This document shows positions 31,148 through 37,124 of a stretch of DNA of 43,857 nt, one piece after another (the first letter of the stretch is position 1; every line of letters begins with the position of its first letter). A model generated the notes under the pieces. That model saw only the letters and a program-made list of their open reading frames with translations, had not been told where the DNA came from and did not search any database. The DNA lies in IMG/VR virus record IMGVR_UViG_3300020125_000519, positions 1 to 43,857 of that record. One strand, 5' to 3'. The position numbers and the translations under genes were made by a program. Source of the DNA: a virus.

Positions 31148-31155
31148 ACACCCAC
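29965..31155 (-). CDS. Long ORF overlapping the cytosine methyltransferase
   Basis: A 396-codon frame on the same strand lies almost wholly inside the methyltransferase gene. The nominal start is GTG with a ribosome site too close, so initiation is unclear. The protein shows repeated (W/F)xTPxA-type phrases (FWATPNT, WRTPDAN, LLPTPRAS, LWPTPRS, MFPTPKA, FSTPQA) and ends with NPTWVEWLMGFPLGWT. From memory, proteins of this look appear often in phage annotations. The repeats are the second-frame reading of the VANA/VADP repeats, and the end is that of the GNAVVP region. It may be a real overlapping gene or a by-product of codon bias. Confidence 0.35.
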   Translation of the reverse strand: MGVCVTNSRSDLASAGSEGLSLAWNLLADLKPNGKLNLTLMRRESSKNTGQPSPDIPTSETLFDLNESMLSAEDSPARMSVWLVPEPDSTESDRLFGVKCFDSFAKLAPDGSWLKTSQGYCQAMLDGSLEISSETWPQRGTMRNGECFLLPEWAPRTSDAESSFWATPNTLDGIAPKTDKAIEKERTVTRKGRKHFANLRDQVVRGKEMWRTPDANMERGPRSKANLESRIRRGMPLNLNDQLNARQKGLLPTPRASEHKGGYGSKSGAPSLGAMATHNLWPTPRSTRGGSATETVKMMFPTPKAKQRGDCPSERRRKSPSLESVAKFSTPQARDFRTGQQARFEDPDRSQNLNDQIGGQLNPTWVEWLMGFPLGWTVLSASETPSSRKSRKKSAS

Positions 31156-31202
31156 TCCTCCATCTCGTACTCGGAGGCGGCTCTCATGTCGTCGAAGTTC
31201 AT
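31140..31202 (-). CDS. 20-residue micro-ORF before the methyltransferase
   Basis: ATG at 31202 overlaps the preceding stop as ATGA, and TAA at 31140 falls inside the start of the methyltransferase. The product, MNFDDMRAASEYEMEEWVCA, is acidic. The arrangement suggests translational coupling that delivers ribosomes to the GTG start at 31147. There is no independent proof that the peptide has a role. Confidence 0.4.
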   Translation of the reverse strand: MNFDDMRAASEYEMEEWVCA

Positions 31203-31441
31203 CGTCGCTTAAGGAAATTCTGTTCGAGCGAGTCGAGATTGTTCAGCACGAGTTCAATCGTACCGATGCCCACCTTCGAGTGCATGTGGATCAAATAAAC
31301 CAGGGCACGGCGCGTGAGGCGGGTGTTGTTGATCCGGCGCATCCCCTCGGCAATATCCACGATGGCCTGTTCGATCACTTCCACAGCGACAGGGGCTTCG
31401 GGATCTTTGACGACGGAAAGTTTTTTCAACGTGGGCGCCAT
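31199..31441 (-). CDS. Small helical hypothetical protein
   Basis: An 80-residue protein, mainly helical, with VAVEVIEQAIVDIAEGMRRINNTRLTRRALVYLI as the core. An AGGA site precedes the ATG, and 16 bases overlap the preceding gene. Possibly a small DNA- or protein-binding factor. No family recognised. Confidence 0.65.
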   Translation of the reverse strand: MAPTLKKLSVVKDPEAPVAVEVIEQAIVDIAEGMRRINNTRLTRRALVYLIHMHSKVGIGTIELVLNNLDSLEQNFLKRR

Positions 31442-31749
31442 GGCTGCGTGTCCTGGTTGTGATGTGGGAAAACTTCACGGAATCCCTCGCCAATCAAACG
31501 GTGTTTGAAACCTGGCTTGATGGCTTGGTGCAACAGGACTTCAACGATGGGCGTAAGCGTTTCCAATTTCGCATTGAGGCCAGCGATGACCTGCGCTTGG
31601 GAATTTAATTGCTCTCGCAGCCGGTCGTTACTTTCCATGCGTTCGGTGAGCGATTCGATCGATCGACGCATCCGATCCACAGTAAGATCGAGCTTCGTGA
31701 AATTGTCTTTGATGGTTTCGCTGACGGTGGGGCGCTTGGTGGCCTTCAT
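31426..31749 (-). CDS. Coiled-coil hypothetical protein
   Basis: A 107-residue protein, joined by ATGA to the preceding gene. Residues 10 to 75 form a long coiled coil (VDRMRRSIESLTERMESNDRLREQLNSQ and onward); the C-terminal part is basic with His and Pro. No family recognised. Confidence 0.65.
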   Translation of the reverse strand: MKATKRPTVSETIKDNFTKLDLTVDRMRRSIESLTERMESNDRLREQLNSQAQVIAGLNAKLETLTPIVEVLLHQAIKPGFKHRLIGEGFREVFPHHNQDTQPWRPR

Positions 31750-32120
31750 ACGTTCAGCTCTAATTGTTTCTCATCGGATGTGAGCGGTCGTTCCTCGACG
31801 ATGACTCCGTTATCGGTGCGCACCACGGAGCGTTTGCCCGAGTCGAAATCGAGCGTGACGTCGCACTCAACCATGCGCATTTCTTTGCCGGAGCCGACGA
31901 GGATGGTGTTCTTGTTGATATCGGCGTCGCACATCGTGGTCTCGCCCTTCTTCTGGGCTTTGAACGTGGCGAGCTGATCTTTGATTTCGGCCTTGCGTTG
32001 GACGGCCTCGGCGAGTGATTTGGATGCGGATTTTATTTCGTCGTCGGAAAGACGGACTTCGAGGTACTGCTTCTCTTTGAATACGCGGACGTTACGGTCG
32101 GCGGGTTTGCCTTTTACCAT
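31746..32120 (-). CDS. Hypothetical protein of the recombination operon
   Basis: A 124-residue protein with the GGAGGAGACC element. The first half is a helical stalk (LSDDEIKSASKSLAEAVQRKAEIKDQLATFKAQKKG); the second half is a small beta domain (MRMVECDVTLDFDSGKRSVVRTDNGVIVEERPL). Similar stalk-plus-beta proteins occur beside phage recombination genes. Role unknown. Confidence 0.68.
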   Translation of the reverse strand: MVKGKPADRNVRVFKEKQYLEVRLSDDEIKSASKSLAEAVQRKAEIKDQLATFKAQKKGETTMCDADINKNTILVGSGKEMRMVECDVTLDFDSGKRSVVRTDNGVIVEERPLTSDEKQLELNV

Positions 32121-32150
32121 TGGTGGTCTCCTCCACTGCTTGATTTGTTT

Positions 32151-32408
32151 TTAAGTGATGTCGACGCGTCTAGCCTCGACTTCGTTTATATCGAACCTCT
32201 TTTGGATAGCTTCGTCAACGTTGATTGGTACCAGTGCCTTGTAATTGATTTCGATGGCGACCTGGCGCGCAGCCGTGTACATACCGCTGGCCTTCAGAAG
32301 CTGTTGGTCGCGTTCAAATAAATCTTGGCGGCTCAGCTCATAGGCGACTTTGTACCGTTCCAGATCGGCAAGCAGGTCTTCGGTTTTTTTGGGTCCGCAC
32401 GTGTCCAT
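32151..32408 (-). CDS. Small helical hypothetical protein
   Basis: An 85-residue protein, helical in its first two thirds (EDLLADLERYKVAYELSRQDLFERDQQLL). A short beta segment follows (YKALVPINVDEAIQKRFDI). It starts nine bases after the stop of the membrane micro-protein. No family recognised. Confidence 0.62.
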   Translation of the reverse strand: MDTCGPKKTEDLLADLERYKVAYELSRQDLFERDQQLLKASGMYTAARQVAIEINYKALVPINVDEAIQKRFDINEVEARRVDIT

Positions 32409-32417
32409 GCGGCGAAT

Positions 32418-32519
32418 TTATCCTTTTACGATCAGCCGGTAAAGTGTGCCAGCAATGCAAAATCCGAGTCCACCAAAAAACCCCATCCCCAGCCAAATAA
32501 GCGGTTGATGCCAATCCAT
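32418..32519 (-). CDS. 33-residue membrane micro-protein
   Basis: A short ORF with a perfect AAGGAG site five bases before the ATG; this site overlaps the stop codon of the preceding gene. The product reads MDWHQPLIWLGMGFFGG and onward, one Gly-rich membrane helix ending in RLIVKG. The ribosome site and fit between neighbours make translation likely. Function unknown. Confidence 0.65.
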   Translation of the reverse strand: MDWHQPLIWLGMGFFGGLGFCIAGTLYRLIVKG

Positions 32520-32520
32520 G

Positions 32521-33219
32521 TTATCTCCTTGCGCCAACGGAGGCGACTTCTTTGAATTCGATTCCAGGGATCTTAACTGTTCCCTTGGTGCTTTGGGCGT
32601 ATCGATTCAGCTCTCCTTGCTCTACGGTAACGAAGTCGACATAGTTCGGGTTGTCCGCGCAGGCGTGCAGGAACGTTTTTACGTCGTCGACAACAGCGAT
32701 CCACGTGGTCTTAGTGAAGGTGCGTGCTTCATCGGTGGCGCCCACAGCGGCCTTTGGTTTTTCCGCGATCGCTTGCGCGACCACTTGGTCGGCCTCTTTC
32801 ACTTTTCCGGCGTCTGCGAGTGCCGTGGCTTTCGCCAGAGCTTCCTCGTCAGCCTTCCGTTTCTCGGCGGCGATGCGTGCGTCCTCTTTCCGTTTCCACA
32901 TCATCTCGTCGGTGGCGTAATTGTCCATCACCCGTTTCAGCGCGCGCTTGGCGGTGTCGATTGGATCCAGTTTCGTTTTGAACACGAGGTTGATTTTGCG
33001 AAGCACCTCATTCAGCGGCGCCGTGAAGGACAGGCGTTGATCCTCGCCCTGCTTCCAAATCCGGTGCAGCTCGTTGTAACAATTGTCGGCCTCGGCATAA
33101 TGGCCTGGGTCTGGGAATTTCAGAATGCGCGAAAGCGACGTCGATTCGTCGACGGTGTTCTTGGCATTCACTTCGATTTTCTGAACGGCTTCTTCTGCGG
33201 CTACGAGTTCTGTTGTCAT
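32521..33219 (-). CDS. Coiled-coil protein linked to phage recombination genes
   Basis: A 232-residue protein with the GGAGGAGACC element. It has a helical N-terminal part with FTAPLNEVLRKINLVFKTKLDPIDTAKRALKRVM, an Ala/Lys/Glu-rich coiled coil (RKEDARIAAEKRKADEEALAKATALADAGK) and a C-terminal domain with TKTTWIAVVDDVKTFL and KGTVKIPGIEF. This layout is common in phages next to recombinase and RecB-like nuclease genes. The function is not established. Confidence 0.75.
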   Translation of the reverse strand: MTTELVAAEEAVQKIEVNAKNTVDESTSLSRILKFPDPGHYAEADNCYNELHRIWKQGEDQRLSFTAPLNEVLRKINLVFKTKLDPIDTAKRALKRVMDNYATDEMMWKRKEDARIAAEKRKADEEALAKATALADAGKVKEADQVVAQAIAEKPKAAVGATDEARTFTKTTWIAVVDDVKTFLHACADNPNYVDFVTVEQGELNRYAQSTKGTVKIPGIEFKEVASVGARR

Positions 33220-33482
33220 TTGGGGTCTCCTCCTGGTTGAGTTTCTTGAATTTCGACGTCGGTTATTTCCTGCACCTCTTTGGTGACGGTCTTGCTTTGG
33301 AGGGTGTAGGCCATCCGGCGCGCTTTGTAAAGTTCACAATTGGGGTTTTTCTTGAGGGTTTCCTTCATCTCTCGAATGGTGGTGGCGTATACGACGTGAT
33401 AGGTGGGCACGTAACCAGGCATGATGCCAGGGTCGGGACCGGCGTACACCGTGCAGACGAGCAGGTAAATGAACGGGTTCAC
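33216..33482 (-). CDS. Small hypothetical protein
   Basis: An 88-residue protein coupled to the nuclease gene by ATGA and overlapping the next gene. It opens with MNPFIYLLVCTVYAG, a short hydrophobic stretch that may be a strand of a soluble domain, then PTYHVVYATTIREMKETLKKNPNCELYKARRM. No family recognised. Confidence 0.65.
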   Translation of the reverse strand: MNPFIYLLVCTVYAGPDPGIMPGYVPTYHVVYATTIREMKETLKKNPNCELYKARRMAYTLQSKTVTKEVQEITDVEIQETQPGGDPK

Positions 33483-34480
33483 TTCGCTCCCAGCTTTTGA
33501 ATGTCAACCTTCCAATACACCGTCGGTTCCAGCTCCGGTCCCTGCGCATATTTGCGACGGCTCATCTGCTTGCCCGTGATGTAATACTCGCCGGCGACGG
33601 CCTTGGGCACGTTCTCGAATTGTTCCTTCAGCCATTTGTCGTCGTTCTCATACTGCTTGCGTGCGATGGCGTTCTGGTCACGACGCGCAAGGCGTATAAG
33701 CGTCTCCTCGTCGGTGACGATGGAGGCCTGTTCGCGCATGATGTCCGGCAGGCAAATGTCGGCGAAGTCGCAGCGGCCGCAAATGTCGTGCTTGTATTCG
33801 ATGCGGTCAGGGAGTGTGCCAGCGGCCAAGTGGGCGTTGGTGTTTTCCATGCGCTGAAGCAACAGCTCGCACTCGCCCAAGTCCAAATACAGAATGAACC
33901 ATTTCCAGTGCCCCAGGCAATCGGTGACGCCGAACAGACCGTACTCTTTCGAGTGGCCGAACATGTACATCATGAGCTGGCGCGTATATTTGCGGAGCCA
34001 CGGCTTTTTTTGGAAGTCGTCAATCGATTCGATTTGGTCGTAGATGTTCGGGTTCATCGATTTGATTTCGATGGGGATCCGCTCACGTTCCCAATTGATG
34101 AAACCGTCGATGCGCCCTGTAGCCAGCATCACGCCGCCTTTGCCGTGGACGGTGACGGTGTCCTGGCCGCCCTGGAAATCGAACCCCATCTCCAACAGCT
34201 CGCGGGTCATCTCGCGTTCCATCAGGTTCCCGATCTCGAAGCGCGCAATCAGGTCGGGGCTTGGCAGGGGCTTGTGTTTCCACTCGGCCACGCCATAGGC
34301 CATCTGCCGATCGCAGTCGCCGAGGTCGGATAGGATCAGGTTTTTGCGCGGGTACGAATTGATCTTTTTGGTGAGGCGTTGTTCACGTCGTTGTTCGAGC
34401 GCGGCTTTCAGCGTTTCTACCTTGGGAATGGTGAGCGCTTGGCCGGCTGGTTGGTCGGTTTGATTCTCTGGTGTGGTCAT
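33479..34480 (-). CDS. Cas4/RecB-like nuclease with Fe-S cysteines
   Basis: A 333-residue exonuclease of the PD-(D/E)XK class. The active site is GRIDGF (Asp125) followed by IPIEIKS (Glu138, Lys140), with a later QLMMYMF helix that fits motif QxxxY. One cysteine before the site (GDCDRQ, Cys56) and three after it (CGRCDFADIC: Cys234, 237, 243) suit a 4Fe-4S cluster as in Cas4 and AddB. It starts with GGAGGAGACC. Together with the gene before it, it probably forms a two-component recombination system (5'-3' resection plus annealing). Confidence 0.88.
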   Translation of the reverse strand: MTTPENQTDQPAGQALTIPKVETLKAALEQRREQRLTKKINSYPRKNLILSDLGDCDRQMAYGVAEWKHKPLPSPDLIARFEIGNLMEREMTRELLEMGFDFQGGQDTVTVHGKGGVMLATGRIDGFINWERERIPIEIKSMNPNIYDQIESIDDFQKKPWLRKYTRQLMMYMFGHSKEYGLFGVTDCLGHWKWFILYLDLGECELLLQRMENTNAHLAAGTLPDRIEYKHDICGRCDFADICLPDIMREQASIVTDEETLIRLARRDQNAIARKQYENDDKWLKEQFENVPKAVAGEYYITGKQMSRRKYAQGPELEPTVYWKVDIQKLGAK

Positions 34481-34500
34481 CGGTCTCCTCCGGTGATTTT

Positions 34501-35469
34501 TTATTTAGAAACGATGTCGACGATGGACTCGATATTTTTGTACTGCCCCTTCGTCGAATACTTCACCGTCACAAGGCTCTCCGATTTCCGTGCGTCCTCT
34601 AAACGCTTGCCTTCGTCGGATGTAAACGCCTTGCCCCACCATGATAGCTTTTCGTTTTTGTCAGTCATCACGTCGATGATGTTGGTTTCGCCATAGGTGC
34701 GCGGGCTCAACACCTTGATCGTGAACGTCAGCTCGGCGGTTTCTTTCACGCTCTTGTCGGCGGTGGCACCTGGATTCTTGGCGGCCTGACTGCCTTCGCT
34801 GGCACCGAAGCTCACGTACCGAATCTTGGAAATATCAAACCCCAGTTCCTTCAGCTTCGATACGGGAATACGGCGCAAACCCAACAGCTCGCGCACGGCC
34901 TGTTTTCGCAGGTCGCGGATGCACTCGCGCTGAATGTAATCCTCGCGGATGTCAGAGGGGTCTTTTTCTTTGCCCTTGTCCTTGGAGTAGAACGGGTTCA
35001 GCGTTGACGCGATCCCGAAGGCGTGAATGGTGGTGGTTTCGCCCTTGAACGTTTTCATGGAGAAGTCGCCCTCGCACCGATAATAATAGTGGCCAGGTTT
35101 TTTCTCGTGCCAGAATTTCTCTGGCGTCGTTCGGTTGGTTTCGTGGATGCCCACGTCCTTGGCAATGCGGTCGGCGCCGGCATTGGTGATGTTCGCCATG
35201 CGTTGATCCTCGCCTTTGGTTTCGCTGTCGTGGGAAACGAAGTCGCCTGGGTAGGCGCGTTTGATGATGAAGTTCTGGATCATGTTCAGCGCCTTCTCGC
35301 GCTTGTCCAGGTGTTCGGCGACGGACATGAGGAAATCTTTTTCCTCGATATCGGAGCGGATAATTCCACCCTCGACAATTTCTCCGTCGACAACGAGCGG
35401 TTGGTCTTGGTTCATATCTTCAGGCGGGTGCGGCTGATCTACTGCGGGTGTGGTCTTTGATTCTTCCAT
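34501..35469 (-). CDS. Recombination/ssDNA-binding protein candidate
   Basis: A 322-residue protein; the start at 35469 is fixed by the GGAGGAGACC element. The N-terminus is acidic. The middle has AYPGDFVSHDSETKGEDQRMANITNAGADRIAKDVGIHE and a YYYRCEGDFSMKTF segment. The C-terminal 100 residues (ELTFTIKVLSPRTYGETNIIDVMTDKNEKLSWWGKAF) look like an OB fold. As first gene of the operon and neighbour of a RecB-like nuclease it is best explained as a single-strand annealing or ssDNA-binding protein. I do not recognise a named recombinase family. Confidence 0.6.
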   Translation of the reverse strand: MEESKTTPAVDQPHPPEDMNQDQPLVVDGEIVEGGIIRSDIEEKDFLMSVAEHLDKREKALNMIQNFIIKRAYPGDFVSHDSETKGEDQRMANITNAGADRIAKDVGIHETNRTTPEKFWHEKKPGHYYYRCEGDFSMKTFKGETTTIHAFGIASTLNPFYSKDKGKEKDPSDIREDYIQRECIRDLRKQAVRELLGLRRIPVSKLKELGFDISKIRYVSFGASEGSQAAKNPGATADKSVKETAELTFTIKVLSPRTYGETNIIDVMTDKNEKLSWWGKAFTSDEGKRLEDARKSESLVTVKYSTKGQYKNIESIVDIVSK

Positions 35470-35489
35470 AGGGTCTCCTCCCAATCGAA

Positions 35490-35512
35490 TTTAAGTGGTA
35501 CCAACGTACCAA
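35490..35512 (-). promoter_or_regulatory. GGTAC repeat region before recombination operon
   Basis: Between the terminator and the first early gene the minus strand reads TTGGTACGTTGGTACCAC followed by TTAAATT. It holds the palindrome TGGTACCA (35496..35503) and a partial second copy. The same core is the centre of the operator at 27031..27042. TTAAAT could be a -10, but the -35 region is poor, so an activator may be needed. I infer an early promoter here because the transcript before it ends in a terminator. Confidence 0.45.
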
Positions 35513-35532
35513 AACGTTTCTGATGTTTCCAC

Positions 35533-35608
35533 AAAAAAATCGCCCCCTTCAAGCACGGTCGGAGGAGACCGAAGACGTGCTATCCAGGGGCTCGGAGCTT
35601 GCGCCCCT
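35533..35608 (-). terminator. Terminator with alternative hairpin and anti-RBS loop
   Basis: Minus strand: GCCCCT (35591..35586) can pair with AGGGGGC (35548..35542), followed by GA and seven T (35539..35533). Inside lies a second hairpin, CGGTC-TCCTCC-GACCG. A competing arm AGGGGC (35608..35603), overlapping the stop codon of the nuclease-like gene, can pair with the same GCCCCT. The inner hairpin contains GGTCTCCTCC, the exact complement of the ribosome-binding element of ten genes. The site separates late from early transcription. Confidence 0.6.
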
Positions 35609-35969
35609 AAATCGCGTGTACGGTTCCGACGGAAGAAAAGGTCGGCGCCTCGAATACCTCAAACTCTCTTTTGCCTTCGGTGCGTAACCAAATTTGAACG
35701 GTGTCGTGGAGAAAATTCCACGGGTGAACCATGAGCTGTTTTATTTTGTCGGACTTGTGGGCGCGCGTCGTCACCTGCACCCAGAGGTTTTTTTCATTGG
35801 GTTTTTTGCAAATCATGTCCGAACCGAAGACGTCGCAACCGACCATGATCATTTTGCCTTTCATGTACATTTGTTTCCGGTGTTGACGGAAGACAGACCA
35901 CCCTTTCGATTCCAGAATCTTTTTAACTTCCAGCTCGTAGGTGTTGCCTTTTTGTGATGTGTTTGCCAC
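35607..35969 (-). CDS. PD-(D/E)XK-like nuclease fold protein, atypical active site
   Basis: A 120-residue protein, GTG start three bases after GGAGGAGACC. The layout is that of small nucleases of the Holliday-junction-resolvase or VRR type: KGNTYELEVKKILESKGWSVFRQHR, then GCDVFGSDMICKK and LWVQVTTRAHK. Glu12/14 and Asp51 fit catalytic acids, but the (E/Q)xK strand reads QVT, lacking the usual lysine. It could bind DNA without cutting, or use a nearby Lys. It is the last gene before the late terminator. Confidence 0.6.
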   Translation of the reverse strand: MANTSQKGNTYELEVKKILESKGWSVFRQHRKQMYMKGKMIMVGCDVFGSDMICKKPNEKNLWVQVTTRAHKSDKIKQLMVHPWNFLHDTVQIWLRTEGKREFEVFEAPTFSSVGTVHAI

Positions 35970-35993
35970 GGTCTCCTCCGATGGGTTTGAATC

Positions 35994-36275
35994 TTACAGC
36001 CAGGACTTTCCGGTTTTTACCTTGAGGAAGTCATGGAGCCATTCCATGGCCGTCAGCACCGCCAATCCAACGCCTGCCTGAAGCTTCGGCAGAGTTATAT
36101 TGAATCCGTACTGATACGCCAAGTGGGTTGCTAATGCGCTTCCAGCGATCGCAGTGACGCCTTTGACGGCCATGTACGATATACGCTTGCCTGCCACTGA
36201 CCAAAGATAGTCAGCTCGGCTTGGTGTCGGTTGGGTCGGCTGTGGTTGTTCTTGTGTTGGAGACGAGTCCGCCAT
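35994..36275 (-). CDS. Holin candidate
   Basis: A 93-residue protein; start at 36275 by an AAGGAG site. After a Pro/Gln-rich N-terminus there are two hydrophobic helices, ISYMAVKGVTAIAGSALATHLAYQYGF and LQAGVGLAVLTAMEWLHDFL, and a basic end. Two membrane helices and a charged tail agree with a class II holin. It lies within the lysis region, about 2.2 kb from the lysozyme gene. It overlaps the DUF1353 gene by 65 bases. Confidence 0.6.
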   Translation of the reverse strand: MADSSPTQEQPQPTQPTPSRADYLWSVAGKRISYMAVKGVTAIAGSALATHLAYQYGFNITLPKLQAGVGLAVLTAMEWLHDFLKVKTGKSWL

Positions 36276-36681
36276 TTGAGGCTCCTTTTTCTGATTGGGT
36301 TTTTGCGTTTTCTTTCGTGTGCTGATTCCATGCGATCCACCCGCCGGCACGAACGCCGAGATAGATCGTCCATCGTTTGATGAAGCTTACCCCCGCAACA
36401 CCCATGGCCTCAAGGAGAACGCCGTCGCTCTTGGCGCGGGTGTAAATCTGCGAAAAGTAAAGCCAGTCGTGGAGAACGTATCCGCGGAGCGGCTTTCCGA
36501 TCGGCGGGATGATGTTCCAGAACATCTGGGGCACGCTCCCCAGGTCGGTCATGAACCCCTCTGGCACCTCGATCTTCTCACCGCCCACCTCGCCGATGTC
36601 ATAATCAAATGGCGTGCAAACCTTCCAATTGACGCCGTCGTCCTGCGGACAGATGATGAGGTCGCCGAGAAAATGTCCCAT
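36211..36681 (-). CDS. DUF1353-like protein
   Basis: A 156-residue protein with the DUF1353 signature: VPEGFMTDLGSVPQMFWNIIPPIGKPLRGYVLHDWLYF, followed by RAKSDGVLLEAMGVAGV and a C-terminal WIAWNQHTKE. The family is frequent in phages next to lysis genes; its function is unknown but the His-Asp and TDLGSVP motifs suggest an enzyme or an envelope-linked role. Start at 36681 with AGGGGA. Confidence 0.85.
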   Translation of the reverse strand: MGHFLGDLIICPQDDGVNWKVCTPFDYDIGEVGGEKIEVPEGFMTDLGSVPQMFWNIIPPIGKPLRGYVLHDWLYFSQIYTRAKSDGVLLEAMGVAGVSFIKRWTIYLGVRAGGWIAWNQHTKENAKTQSEKGASNGGLVSNTRTTTADPTDTKPS

Positions 36682-36692
36682 CGGGGAATCCC

Positions 36693-37124
36693 CTATTTAA
36701 ACGGGTATGCGACGACCAAGCCGTACTGCGGATGGTGTTCGGTCCAATTGTACGAGCCTCGCGCATCCAGCTCCACGTTGCTCAAGAACGCATATTGCGG
36801 TTGGAGCTTGATCGTGTTTTTGATGAACGGCGACAAATGGAATTTGAAACCGGTGGTAAATTGACCGCCTTCAAATTTTCCAGTGTCGGAATTGATGATG
36901 CCCTGGCCGCCCAAGTCGAGCGCCGCCACATGTTGGTCGCCGTAGATGTGTCCGATCTCAACAAAGTTGTCGAGGTACTGAACGGCGTTTTCTCCGCGCG
37001 TGGTGAATTCGGTGGCGAGCTTTGCGTTGCCAACGAATGCGCCTTCAATCTGATCCCAGAGTCCAGCGGCTTTGACGTTGTGAGCGAGCAACAAGAACAA
37101 GGATGCAAGTAACATTTTTTTCAT
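36693..37124 (-). CDS. Exported beta-barrel-like protein
   Basis: A 143-residue protein with a signal peptide, MKKMLLASLFLLLAHNVKA, cleaved before AGLW; start at 37124 with AGGGGG. The mature chain shows alternating strands ending in aromatic residues (QYLDNFVEIGHIYGD, FTTGFKFHLSPFIKNTIKLQPQYAFL) and ends with QYGLVVAYPFK. It resembles a small outer-membrane barrel, although the last residue is Lys rather than Phe. Phage outer-membrane proteins can alter the host surface or exclude other phages; here this is inference. It follows the cyclase-like gene. Confidence 0.6.
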   Translation of the reverse strand: MKKMLLASLFLLLAHNVKAAGLWDQIEGAFVGNAKLATEFTTRGENAVQYLDNFVEIGHIYGDQHVAALDLGGQGIINSDTGKFEGGQFTTGFKFHLSPFIKNTIKLQPQYAFLSNVELDARGSYNWTEHHPQYGLVVAYPFK

